From the NCBI GenBank assembly GCA_023442905.1, contig JAEZWY010000232.1:1-14262 (forward strand): a DNA stretch of 14,262 bases, in the 5' to 3' direction. How positions within the stretch are numbered: position 1 is the first letter of the stretch; each line of letters opens with the position of its first letter. The position numbers and the translations under genes are program-made. Under the pieces are notes generated by a model. It saw nothing but the letters and a program-made list of their open reading frames with translations. It ran no database searches and was not told the DNA's origin. This DNA comes from Bacillota bacterium (GTDB lineage Bacteria > Bacillota > Bacilli > Lactobacillales > Aerococcaceae). This document shows, in pieces, positions 1 to 6,391 of the stretch.

Positions 1-2
1 TT

Positions 3-86
3 TCTTTGCCTAATCAAGATCAAGCGTTGCTATATATCGTAACAGAAGATAATGAGCAACGATTATTCATACCTGAAAGGGTCTAA
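3..86 (+). CDS. C-terminal tail of an unidentified protein (partial)
   Basis: The third frame is open from the window edge to a TAA at 84-86 and encodes 27 residues ending in FIPERV. A strong hairpin terminator follows 45 bases later, which is why I take it as the end of a real gene. No motif is recognisable in so short a piece, and I assign no function. The rest lies upstream of the window. Confidence 0.55.
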   Translation, partial: SLPNQDQALLYIVTEDNEQRLFIPERV

Positions 87-131
87 TGATACGGAAAATA
101 AAACGTACATTTGAATCTGGTGTGTAAGTAT

Positions 132-175
132 AAATAGTCCAAGCAGTTTAAAATAAATTGCTTGGACTATTTTTT
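132..175 (+). terminator. Rho-independent terminator after the partial gene
   Basis: A perfect 14-bp stem (132-145 pairing with 159-172) has a 13-base loop and runs into a T-tract at 171-175. It closes the plus-strand gene ending at 86. It also sits just beyond the end of the minus-strand IclR remnant and could stop transcription from that side, although the T-run on that strand is poor. Confidence 0.9.
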
Positions 176-179
176 AATG

Positions 180-689
180 TTATTCCCCTTCATACCCTAA
201 TTGCTCGGAGGCGATAAGTGCTGCGTATCGCAAGATTTAGGTGTGGGTTTTGATTTTTTCCTTATTAACCCGAGACAAGGGGCCAACAATGGATAGGGAA
301 CAAACTACTTTATTTTCAAAGTTAAGGACGGTGAAGGCTAGGGAGTAGTTCCCAAGGGTCAGTTCTTCAACGGTCAGGCTATAGCCTTGGCGCCATAATT
401 TCTCTAGTTCCCGTTTGAGTTGAATGGGGTTGGTAATCGTGTATTTTGTAGGCCATGGGATTTTCCCGGTGCTTGTGGCGTGAAAAGGATTTTTTAAACC
501 AATCTGAGTGCGGACAGCTTTAAAATAAGGGGCTGATAGTTTTGAAATTTAGTAAACGTCTGTCCCGTCTATGTGTGCAACTTGGGCGCCTTCACCGATT
601 TCTTGGAAAACTTGGGCTAACATGGGACTAACTTCACGGCAAATTTCATTGGCGTTGGCGACGATTCCGCCGATGGTCAATATTTTTTG
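180..689 (-). pseudogene. Decayed IclR-family transcriptional regulator (effector-domain remnant)
   Basis: One minus-strand frame reads as an IclR C-terminal effector-binding domain apart from two in-frame TAA codons (plus-strand TTA at 549-551 and 237-239). The order of signatures is right for the family: ILTIGGIVANANEICREVSP, then HIDGTDVY, then PFHATSTGKIPWP (the family's plhaTstGKa segment), then RQGYSLTVEELTLGNYS (the rGya.d.eE...G segment), then SLSIVGPLSRV (the lsisGp.sR segment). The N-terminal winged-helix DNA-binding domain, usually about 80 residues, is absent: the frame hits a stop at 711-713 and no HTH is visible upstream. With two nonsense mutations and no DNA-binding part it cannot work as a repressor. 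It may be the former regulator of a neighbouring sugar locus, but that is inference. Confidence 0.8.
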
Positions 690-798
690 CTTAAAAATTT
701 CCCACCAACACTATTTAACATAAAACCTTAATTCGCCTACACTAATACTAGTGGGTGATTTTTATTGCCTAAATGCTTAAATTACAACAATGTAAGGG

Positions 799-827
799 TT
801 TTAATAATGAAAGTTATGTGGTAAAAT
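799..827 (+). promoter_or_regulatory. Candidate extended -10 promoter of the IIA-IIB unit
   Basis: TAAAAT at 822-827 is preceded by TGG at 819-821, giving the TGN extended -10 arrangement. A poor -35 (TTTTAA, 799-804) sits 17 bases upstream. Transcription would start near 834, leaving a leader of about 85 bases that contains both operator candidates at 843-876. There is no CG-containing cre match here, unlike the glucosidase promoter. Confidence 0.45.
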
Positions 828-842
828 AAATCTATCAGATAT

Positions 843-876
843 ATGTATGAACATGTTAGTAATTATGTATATACAT
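843..876 (+). promoter_or_regulatory. Two GntR-type operator candidates before the PTS IIA gene
   Basis: Two 12-mers, ATGTATGAACAT (843-854) and ATGTATATACAT (865-876), start 22 bases apart. The second is the core of a perfect 14-bp palindrome (864-877). It differs by one base from ATGTCTATACAT at 6295-6306 before the glucosidase gene, and is close to the site in the gntR promoter (3102-3113). Palindromes built on GTNTANAC are typical for HutC-type GntR regulators. The position just after the predicted start of transcription fits a repressor roadblock. The protein-site pairing is inferred. Confidence 0.6.
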
Positions 877-919
877 ATAAGAAAAACATCATAAAATAGA
901 CCACAAAGGAGCCTTTTGA

Positions 920-1240
920 ATGGAAGAACAACAAAATTTGGAAATCATCATGCAGCTCATTATGTACGGAGGCGATGCGAAAGGAAAAGCCATCGAAGCC
1001 ATGGCGTTTGCAAAAACAGGTGATTTTGTAAGCGCTAACGAGTCAATGGCCGGAGCTGAAGCAGCGCTGATTGAAGCACACCACGCCCAAACAGACTTGT
1101 TAACCCAAGAAGCAAGTGGCGATGCGGTTGCCTTGTCCTTACTGATGGTACACGGACAAGATCACCTAATGACCGCCATTGCCTTTAAAGATATGGCTAA
1201 AGAAATCATTGATGTTTATCAAAAATTGGAGGAAAAATAA
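920..1240 (+). CDS. PTS lactose/cellobiose-family IIA subunit
   Basis: This 106-residue cytoplasmic phosphocarrier takes the phosphoryl group from HPr and passes it to the IIB encoded immediately downstream. It matches the Lac/Cel-family IIA from end to end, including EAHHAQTDLL (52-61) and MVHGQDHLMT (76-85). By alignment with lactococcal LacF-type IIA, His78 is the phosphorylated residue and Asp81 the metal ligand of the trimer. The start is ATG 920 with AAAGGAG at 905-911, 8 bases upstream. Its TAA directly abuts the ATG of IIB, so the two are cotranscribed and probably translationally coupled. The matching IIC (3579-4856) is in a separate unit on the other strand. The substrate is probably a beta-glucoside such as cellobiose. 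Confidence 0.95.
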   Translation: MEEQQNLEIIMQLIMYGGDAKGKAIEAMAFAKTGDFVSANESMAGAEAALIEAHHAQTDLLTQEASGDAVALSLLMVHGQDHLMTAIAFKDMAKEIIDVYQKLEEK

Positions 1241-1561
1241 ATGGCAGATACAACAATTATGTTAGTTTGTGCTTCAGGAATGAGCACAAGTTTACTTGTT
1301 TCAAAGATGAAGAAAGCAGCCGAAGATAAGGGAGTAGACGCAGAAATCTTTGCGGTCTCAGCCGCAGATGCCGACAACAACCTAGCCAACAAAAATATCG
1401 ACGTCTTAATGCTTGGCCCACAAGTCAAATATATGGAAAAAGAATTCGCTGGTAAGTTAGCTGACTCACCTACTAAATTAGCCGTCATCAATATGCAAGA
1501 CTACGGTATGATGAAGGGCGAGAATGTCCTTAACGAAGCACTAACAATGATAGGACAATAG
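1241..1561 (+). CDS. PTS lactose/cellobiose-family IIB subunit
   Basis: A 106-residue cytoplasmic phosphotransfer protein. The N-terminal strand and loop LVCASGMSTSLLV carries the phosphorylated cysteine, Cys10, in the CxxGMST loop typical of Lac/Cel-type IIB domains. The full length fits a stand-alone IIB. The start ATG 1241 directly follows the IIA stop, with GGAGG at 1228-1232 inside the end of the IIA gene. It receives phosphate from IIA His78 and passes it to sugar imported by IIC. It is the last gene of its unit, followed by a strong hairpin terminator. Confidence 0.95.
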   Translation: MADTTIMLVCASGMSTSLLVSKMKKAAEDKGVDAEIFAVSAADADNNLANKNIDVLMLGPQVKYMEKEFAGKLADSPTKLAVINMQDYGMMKGENVLNEALTMIGQ

Positions 1562-1572
1562 CCATCAAATCA

Positions 1573-1620
1573 AAAATGACCACTAACTCGAGGTTCGAGC
1601 TAGTGGTCATTTTCTTTTTA
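1573..1620. terminator. Bidirectional terminator between IIB and the ECF S component
   Basis: The stem AAAATGACCACTA (1573-1585) pairs with 1601-1613. An A/C mismatch follows, then a further 5-bp CTCGA/TCGAG stem and a 3-base loop. T-rich sequence follows on both strands (1610-1619 on plus; the complement of A1572-1576 on minus). It lies between two convergent genes and probably serves both. Confidence 0.9.
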
Positions 1621-1634
1621 ACTACATACTCAAC

Positions 1635-2117
1635 CTATAAGTAGCGTTCAATAACTGGTTTTAACCGGACGCTGATTGGAATAGCAATCAAGACCCCTAA
1701 ACCAGATTGTAGAATGTTAGTGAACAAGCCAGCAATCGCTGCAGCAGCCGTACCATATAAGATCCAGCTAGCAATCGCATAACCGACAATCATCACAACA
1801 GCCGATAAAACTAAGTATAATACTTTTTCCTTACGGCCTTTATCTTTGGCTAAACCAGCGATATAACCTTGGCCCCCGTGAATGACCGCTGAGAAAATAA
1901 TCCACTGTGCATAACCAGATAGCAAATCAATTAACCCACCAGACATAGCACCTACAACGAGTCCGCCCACAGGACCAAAGACCAATGAAGCCGTCACAAT
2001 CCCCACATCAATAAAGGTGAAAAACCCGTTTGATGCTGGTATAGGAATAATAATGAATAAAGAAATAGCAACAACCAATGCAGCCGTTACAGCATAAAAT
2101 GCGTATTGTTTTTTCAT
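1635..2117 (-). CDS. ECF transporter S component (substrate unknown)
   Basis: A 160-residue integral membrane protein with about five hydrophobic segments (roughly 7-27, 34-60, 70-90, 98-118 and 123-148). The central block with FIDVGIVTASLVFGPVGGLV (34-53), GGLIDLLSGYAQWIIF and IHGGQGYIAGL matches the small substrate-binding S components related to the riboflavin-type ECF family (PF07155). S components bind a vitamin or metabolite and work with a shared EcfAA'T energising module, which is not encoded here. The start ATG 2117 has a strong GGAGGAGG six bases upstream. It lies downstream of gntR on the same strand, but a terminator at 2288-2322 separates them. No riboswitch fold is evident in the 200-base gap, so the ligand cannot be named. 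Confidence 0.85.
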   Translation of the reverse strand: MKKQYAFYAVTAALVVAISLFIIIPIPASNGFFTFIDVGIVTASLVFGPVGGLVVGAMSGGLIDLLSGYAQWIIFSAVIHGGQGYIAGLAKDKGRKEKVLYLVLSAVVMIVGYAIASWILYGTAAAAIAGLFTNILQSGLGVLIAIPISVRLKPVIERYL

Positions 2118-2176
2118 GAAAAACCTCCTCCCTCATGATGGCAAAATACATTCCTGCTAGTAAAATCACAATGGAA

Positions 2177-2182
2177 ATTATA
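2177..2182 (-). promoter_or_regulatory. Possible -10 box for the ECF S gene
   Basis: The minus strand reads TATAAT here, about 60 bases before the gene start. The hexamer 17 bases upstream (TACAAC) is a poor -35, so this is suggestive only. An independent promoter is expected because a terminator separates this gene from gntR. Confidence 0.3.
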
Positions 2183-2287
2183 ATCAAATTAGACAAAGAG
2201 TTGTACTTTTAACCTAATTTTTATCATACCATTATTCACAAGCAAATGAAAGTGAAGGGGAGCTTTTTCATAAAGCCAAAATCCGAT

Positions 2288-2322
2288 AAAAAAAGGGGAG
2301 AGACAAGTAAAACCTCTCACCC
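2288..2322 (-). terminator. Rho-independent terminator after gntR
   Basis: On the minus strand, GGG(T)GAGAG pairs with CTCTCCCC: eight pairs with one bulged T, at 2314-2322 against 2295-2302. Seven T residues follow, the complement of 2288-2294. It lies nine bases past the gntR stop. Confidence 0.85.
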
Positions 2323-2331
2323 ATGCAACCA

Positions 2332-3048
2332 CTAGTGATTGCCAATAATATCTGTAATTGTATAAGAACGTGTATCAAAGCGATTTCTAGAAGTAGAATA
2401 TTCAAATGGCGTACCATTATCCAAATAAACCACTTGCTCCACTTCAAGGATAGGGGTGTGGACATCACAATTTAACTCTTTAATATCCAGGCCATTGGCC
2501 ACGTCAGCGTGGATTTTCCGGTAAGCCCCACCAATCTTCAAGTCCAATTCATCCCGTATGTAACCATAAATCGACCCATCCAAATGTTCAGCCTTCAATT
2601 GAGTAATCACAGACGCCACAAAGTAAGAATCCTCTAAAATATAAGGCTTATCGTCAACAATCCGCAAACGCTGCACATGGTAAACAGGATCGCTAGCCCC
2701 AATCATCAATAGAGATTGCAGCTTTTCATCAGGGAAGACAATATCAAAATTGATTTTCTTCGACACAATCCGGTGATGGCCAAACTGCTCGGTCAAACCA
2801 TTATAATCATTGAACTTAGAATCCCCATTGTTCCATAGACTACTCTTCAGCACAAAGGTCCCAACGCCGCGCTTCTTAAAGATCAACCCTTCCATCGCAA
2901 TCATATCGATCGCCTTCTTCAAGGTCATCCGACTCACATCAAACTCCTTGGCCAACTCAATCTGGTCCGGCAGTATTTCCCCCTCATCATACTCACCCTC
3001 ACTGATTCGGCGACGCAATTCATTAGCAATTTCTTCGTACTTATTCAA
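2332..3048 (-). CDS. GntR-family (HutC/UTRA) transcriptional regulator of the beta-glucoside genes
   Basis: A 238-residue repressor-type protein. Residues 1-66 form the GntR winged helix (YEEIANELRRRISEGEYDEG, LPDQIELAKEF, then VSRMTLKKAIDML-like recognition helix, ending in the RGVGTFV wing). Residues from about 90 to 235 form a UTRA effector domain of the HutC subfamily, with RLRIVDDKPYILEDSYF and a C-terminal strand ending EYSTSRNRFD. The start is TTG 3046-3048, with GAGGG six bases upstream; the nearest ATG upstream in frame is followed by a stop. It lies between the PTS and glucosidase units. A site of the same operator type sits inside its own promoter spacer, implying autoregulation. 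The effector is probably a phosphorylated beta-glucoside, by analogy with other UTRA regulators. Confidence 0.92.
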   Translation of the reverse strand: MNKYEEIANELRRRISEGEYDEGEILPDQIELAKEFDVSRMTLKKAIDMIAMEGLIFKKRGVGTFVLKSSLWNNGDSKFNDYNGLTEQFGHHRIVSKKINFDIVFPDEKLQSLLMIGASDPVYHVQRLRIVDDKPYILEDSYFVASVITQLKAEHLDGSIYGYIRDELDLKIGGAYRKIHADVANGLDIKELNCDVHTPILEVEQVVYLDNGTPFEYSTSRNRFDTRSYTITDIIGNH

Positions 3049-3090
3049 GTGTATCCCTCTAATCTAAACGCTCATTTCCATCTCCAACCC

Positions 3091-3120
3091 ATTATAATAC
3101 AATGTATAGACTTATTCCAA
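3091..3120 (-). promoter_or_regulatory. Promoter of gntR
   Basis: The minus strand has a consensus -10 TATAAT (complement of 3091-3096) and a -35 TTGGAA (complement of 3115-3120) with an 18-base spacer. The spacer contains AAGTCTATACAT (complement of 3102-3113), an operator candidate, so a bound regulator would block polymerase. Confidence 0.7.
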
Positions 3121-3134
3121 ATATGTCTATGAAA
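3102..3134 (-). promoter_or_regulatory. GntR operator candidates in the gntR promoter
   Basis: The complement of 3102-3113 reads AAGTCTATACAT, matching 11 of 12 positions of ATGTCTATACAT at 6295-6306. A second, weaker site begins at 3121: ATATGTCTAT is identical over ten bases to 6293-6302, but its second half diverges. An 18-bp imperfect palindrome, TTAGA-N8-TCTAA, follows at 3136-3153. Autoregulation is inferred from these positions. Confidence 0.55.
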
Positions 3135-3153
3135 ATTAGACTTAAAAATCTAA

Positions 3154-3524
3154 TCTAACTACCACTATCCCACTGGTGAAAATAGATCAAATGAAATTTC
3201 TCTCGTGAAAGGTAGTTTAAACACCTTAATTCTATTCTCGGTAATAGTAAATAGTAGCGTTTGAACATTACTAAAAGTCTTTGTTGTGTATGTAATCGCA
3301 ACATTTCTAGCTTGATTAACCGCTATCTCTCTATTTCATACTTTATATAGTAAACGAGTGAATTTATTAATAGCAAACTTGCTTACTTAACTGTATTAGA
3401 AGAAGCTTCGCTTGGCATGAGCAATTACATTCTTATGCCTGAGACATGCTAGAAAAAAGCAGAAGCCGAAAGTTTCAAGTAATCACTGCCCACAGTTCAG
3501 GCGTAGGCTTTAGTATTTTGTAAT
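3154..3524. other. Gene-free intergenic stretch between gntR and IIC
   Basis: I find no convincing gene, ribosome binding site plus frame, or RNA fold in these 371 bases on either strand. The part from about 3400 to 3510 differs in base composition from the AT-rich remainder and contains GGCAT/ATGCC arms (3415-3419 and 3434-3438). It could be a remnant of an inserted or repeated element, but only one copy is in view. Confidence 0.5.
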
Positions 3525-3559
3525 AAAAAAGGCGCTATGACATTGTCACAGCGCCTTTT
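3525..3559 (-). terminator. Rho-independent terminator of the glucosidase-IIC unit
   Basis: AAAAGGCGCT (3527-3536) pairs with AGCGCCTTTT (3550-3559). A single mismatch is followed by a 4-bp TGAC/GTCA extension and a 3-base loop. On the minus strand the stem is followed by TTTTTT (complement of 3525-3530). It lies 20 bases past the IIC stop and ends the unit. Confidence 0.93.
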
Positions 3560-3578
3560 GGGAGAGAATGAATTAGTG

Positions 3579-4856
3579 TTATTCTTCTGTTGTCATGGAT
3601 AAGTTGGCTTTGTCTTGTACTTTCAAGAATGGGAACCAAATTGCTGCAACTATGACAACGTCAATTAATTGCAGGATACCACCCATGATTGAGTTGGTTG
3701 CCATCATACCAGAGAAGAAGATTGGCATGGTCCAAGGTACAACTACTCCTGTTGTTGCTGGGAAGATACCTGATGCCATCATGAAGTAGTTAAAGACAGT
3801 TACTACAAGTGGTGTTAATACCCAAGGAATAACCATTGAAGCATTTAATACGATTGGTAACCCAAAGATTACTGGTTCGTTTACGTTGAAGATACCAGGT
3901 CCAAGACCTAATTTACCAATTTCTTTCAATTGCTTACTTTTCATGACAAAGGCCATTAAGATAACCACCATCAATGTCATACCAGTACCACCAAGACTTA
4001 CAGTGAAAGTATCCATAAATGATTTAGTGATGATATGTGGTAATTCTTGACCAGCTTCATAGGCGGCTAGGTTTTCTAGTGACAATGTCTGCCAGATTGG
4101 TTCTAATACCGAGTTGATGATGACTTGTCCGTGTAAACCAAAGAACCATAAGATTTGTGTCAAGAATAGGGCCAACAAGGTTGCTGGTAAACTTGATCCT
4201 AAACCAGTTAGTGGTTGTTGGATAAAGGTATAGATGACGTCATGCAAGTTGGTATTGAATAAGCCAACTACAGCGGCATTGATTAATAAAATGACAGTTA
4301 GGGTTGAAATGGCTGGAATTAGTGCAGAAAATGAGCGAGAGACTGCATCTGGCACACCGTCAGGCATGGTGATTTTAATCTCTTTTTTCGTGATACGAAC
4401 GTAAATCTCTGTGGCTAAAAAGGCTGCTAGCATCCCAATGAACATCCCTTTTGCCCCTAAACGGTCAGTCGTTAGGGCGCCCGCAACTTCTGTACCTTCA
4501 GCGGTTAAGAAGTTAAATGGTGTCAAAATCAGGAAGGAAGCAAGGGCTACAACCCCACCAAATACGCCATCTTCATCATATGATTTGGTTAAATAATAGC
4601 CAATACCGAAAGCAACGAAGACGGTCAAGATAGACATGGTCGCATTTTGACCATTACCAAGCAGGGTGCCCAAAGTCCCTTTTAATTCGTCGGGGAAGAA
4701 GGGCAGGTTATTGAATACAACGACTATTGACCCAAACATGGTCAGTGGAAATGACAGCATGAAAGCATCACGTAAGACGGTTAGGTAACGGTTGTTACCT
4801 AATTTAGCGGCAAAAGGTGTGAGGGACTCAGCTAGTTTATCAATGAAATTATTCAT
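3579..4856 (-). CDS. PTS lactose/cellobiose-family IIC permease
   Basis: A 425-residue membrane channel that imports a beta-glucoside while the sugar is phosphorylated by phospho-IIB. It has about ten hydrophobic segments and the family signatures WFFGLHGQVIINSVLEPIW (237-255) and FNVNEPVIFGLPIVLN (323-338). By position His242 and Glu327 correspond to the sugar-binding His and Glu of Bacillus ChbC. The length is normal for a stand-alone IIC. The start ATG 4856 has GAAAGGA about 8 bases upstream. It follows the glucosidase gene by 31 bases with no terminator, so the two form one unit. The IIA and IIB partners are 2 kb away on the opposite strand. Cellobiose or another aryl- or beta-glucoside is the likely substrate. 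Confidence 0.95.
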   Translation of the reverse strand: MNNFIDKLAESLTPFAAKLGNNRYLTVLRDAFMLSFPLTMFGSIVVVFNNLPFFPDELKGTLGTLLGNGQNATMSILTVFVAFGIGYYLTKSYDEDGVFGGVVALASFLILTPFNFLTAEGTEVAGALTTDRLGAKGMFIGMLAAFLATEIYVRITKKEIKITMPDGVPDAVSRSFSALIPAISTLTVILLINAAVVGLFNTNLHDVIYTFIQQPLTGLGSSLPATLLALFLTQILWFFGLHGQVIINSVLEPIWQTLSLENLAAYEAGQELPHIITKSFMDTFTVSLGGTGMTLMVVILMAFVMKSKQLKEIGKLGLGPGIFNVNEPVIFGLPIVLNASMVIPWVLTPLVVTVFNYFMMASGIFPATTGVVVPWTMPIFFSGMMATNSIMGGILQLIDVVIVAAIWFPFLKVQDKANLSMTTEE

Positions 4857-4887
4857 GACTTATTCCTTTCTATATAAAATCCAATAA

Positions 4888-6276
4888 TTAGAAACCATTT
4901 TGATCTGAAACTTCTTTGAACCAGTAACCACTTTTCTTAATGGTGCGTTTTTTATCATTGTCTAAGTCGATTGAAATGAGACCATAGCGGTTTTTATAAG
5001 CATTAGTCCAAGACCAGTTATCCATGCAGGTCCACATGTGGTAACCCTTGACATTACATCCTTCTTCAATAGCTTGATGGACATATGCTAGATGACCTTT
5101 TAAAAAGTCAATCCGGTAGTCATCTTCAATCAGGCCGTCAGCGTTTTTAAATCGCTCTTCACCTTCGACCCCCATCCCATTTTCTGAAATGAAGCAGGGG
5201 ATGTTCCCATAGTTGTCGCGGACGTTGATCAGGCAATCGTAAATCCCTTTCTCGTAAATCTCCCAACCACGGTAAGGGTTCATCTTGCGGTCTGGCCAGA
5301 TATAGTTGTCGAAATAATCGTCTGGCATCGGTTTGTCAGACAGGCGTTCAGTCGATTCTTTTTGCTGGATGCGGCGGGGTTGGTAGTAGTTAATGCCTAG
5401 TAAATCGATGGTATTTTCTTTGATGATAGCCAATTCGTCATCTGTATAATCCGGCAGGTAGTCAAGCTCCCTGAGTAGAGTTACCAAGTCCTCGGGAAAT
5501 TCACCGCGAATGGCAGGGTCTAGAAATGACCGATTGAAAAAGGCATCGGCTATGCTGGCAGCTTTGACGTCTTTAGGATTGTTTGCGTCTCTTGGATAGC
5601 TAGGTGTCAGATTCAAGATAATCCCAATCTCACCGCCCAGATTGAGGTCGTGGTAGACCTTGATGGCTTTAGCAGAAGCTAAACTTTCGTGGTAGGCCAC
5701 TTGAACAGCGCGTTTCATGTCGACAACGGCAGGATAGTGGAATTTGTAGAGATAACCACCTTCAACTGGGACGATAGGTTCATTGTGGGTGAACCATTTT
5801 GTCACTCGGTCACCAAATAACTCAAAACAAGTCTTCGCGTAATTTACGTAAGCCTCAACAACTTCCTTATTCTCCCAGCCACCAATTTCTTGTAGGGCAA
5901 GGGGCATGTCAAAGTGGTAAAGGTTGATAAAAGGTTCAATGTCATTCGCAATCAATTCATCAATATAATCATTGTAGAAAGCAACCGCTTTAGGGTTGAT
6001 GTCACCGCGACCTTCCGGAAAAAGGCGGCTCCATTGAATTGACGTCCGCATTGAATTATGGCCAGTAGCCTTCATCAGTTGGATATCTTCTTTATAGTGG
6101 CTGTAAACTGCAGAGGTTTCTTCTGGCCCCACTTGGTCAAAGAATAGACTAGGATCCTCGCGGTACCAGTGGTCCCAAATATTGTCACCTTTACCATCAT
6201 CTTTAATGCGACCCTCAGTTTGCGGACCCGATATTGCTGAACCCCACCAAAAACCTTCTGGAAAACGATAATTCAT
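4888..6276 (-). CDS. Glycoside hydrolase family 1, probable 6-phospho-beta-glucosidase
   Basis: A 462-residue cytoplasmic (beta/alpha)8-barrel that hydrolyses the phosphorylated disaccharide delivered by the PTS. GH1 signatures are complete: N-terminal FPEGFWWGSAISGPQTEG (5-22), acid/base Glu166 in THNEP (163-167), and nucleophile Glu365 in ISENG (363-367). The C-terminal loop reads DNWSWTNAYKNRYG (419-432). Ser422 and Tyr431 occupy positions equivalent to Ser428 and Tyr437 of lactococcal phospho-beta-galactosidase, where plain beta-glucosidases have Glu, which supports phosphosugar specificity. The expected Lys is Asn429 here, with Lys428 next to it. The start ATG 6276 has ATGGAGT upstream. 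It is the first gene of the glucosidase-IIC unit, whose promoter holds cre and operator sites. Phospho-galactosidase activity cannot be excluded. Confidence 0.93.
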   Translation of the reverse strand: MNYRFPEGFWWGSAISGPQTEGRIKDDGKGDNIWDHWYREDPSLFFDQVGPEETSAVYSHYKEDIQLMKATGHNSMRTSIQWSRLFPEGRGDINPKAVAFYNDYIDELIANDIEPFINLYHFDMPLALQEIGGWENKEVVEAYVNYAKTCFELFGDRVTKWFTHNEPIVPVEGGYLYKFHYPAVVDMKRAVQVAYHESLASAKAIKVYHDLNLGGEIGIILNLTPSYPRDANNPKDVKAASIADAFFNRSFLDPAIRGEFPEDLVTLLRELDYLPDYTDDELAIIKENTIDLLGINYYQPRRIQQKESTERLSDKPMPDDYFDNYIWPDRKMNPYRGWEIYEKGIYDCLINVRDNYGNIPCFISENGMGVEGEERFKNADGLIEDDYRIDFLKGHLAYVHQAIEEGCNVKGYHMWTCMDNWSWTNAYKNRYGLISIDLDNDKKRTIKKSGYWFKEVSDQNGF

Positions 6277-6294
6277 CTAAACAACTCCATTCAT

Positions 6295-6306
6295 ATGTCT
6301 ATACAT
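6295..6306. promoter_or_regulatory. GntR operator candidate downstream of the glucosidase start site
   Basis: ATGTCTATACAT is a near-perfect palindrome. It differs by one base from the site at 865-876 before IIA and by one base from the site within the gntR promoter. It would lie at about +8 to +19 of the minus-strand transcript, the same placement as the first site in the IIA unit. Confidence 0.6.
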
Positions 6307-6319
6307 AATTTTAAATAGA

Positions 6320-6348
6320 ATTATACATACAACAGAATGATATTGCAA
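6320..6348 (-). promoter_or_regulatory. Promoter of the glucosidase-IIC unit
   Basis: On the minus strand, -35 TTGCAA (complement of 6343-6348) and consensus -10 TATAAT (complement of 6320-6325) are separated by exactly 17 bases. Transcription would begin near 6313, giving a leader of about 37 bases. Confidence 0.75.
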
Positions 6349-6391
6349 GCGATTTCAAAAATATTTTCTAAGCGATTGGTGTTGTATGTAT
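6323..6391. repeat. 12-bp perfect inverted repeat flanking the glucosidase promoter core
   Basis: ATACATACAACA (6323-6334) and its exact complement TGTTGTATGTAT (6380-6391) are 57 bases apart, start to start. One arm overlaps the -10 region and the other lies upstream of the -35; the cre lies between them. The arms contain the ATGTAT half-site seen in the other operator candidates. They may be paired binding sites for one regulator. Confidence 0.55.
6343..6358. promoter_or_regulatory. cre site (CcpA binding)
   Basis: TTGCAAGCGATTTCAA matches the catabolite-responsive element consensus WTGNAANCGNWNNCWW at every defined position. It overlaps the -35 of the glucosidase promoter, so CcpA with HPr-Ser-P would block initiation when glucose is present. 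It is about 160 bases from the phosphatase promoter on the other strand, and an effect there is less likely. Confidence 0.85.

Noticed and set aside
740..753. CACTA-ATAC-TAGTG hairpin
   Set aside because: Only five base pairs and no proper T-run directly after it; too weak to call a terminator or operator.
2008..2196. 62-codon minus-strand frame overlapping the start of the ECF S gene
   Set aside because: It begins at TTG without a ribosome binding site and most of it overlaps the S component in another frame; its hydrophobic start is likely chance in AT-rich leader DNA.
2201..2213. TTGTACTTTTAAC, identical to 6430-6442 near the Pho array
   Set aside because: A 13-base AT-rich match. At 2201 it runs in the opposite orientation to the S component gene and lacks good 11-bp repeats, so a Pho box there is not supported.
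6366..6383. Second cre-like sequence around TAAGCGATTGG
   Set aside because: It has the AAGCG core but fails the WTG and CWW positions, unlike the perfect match at 6343-6358.
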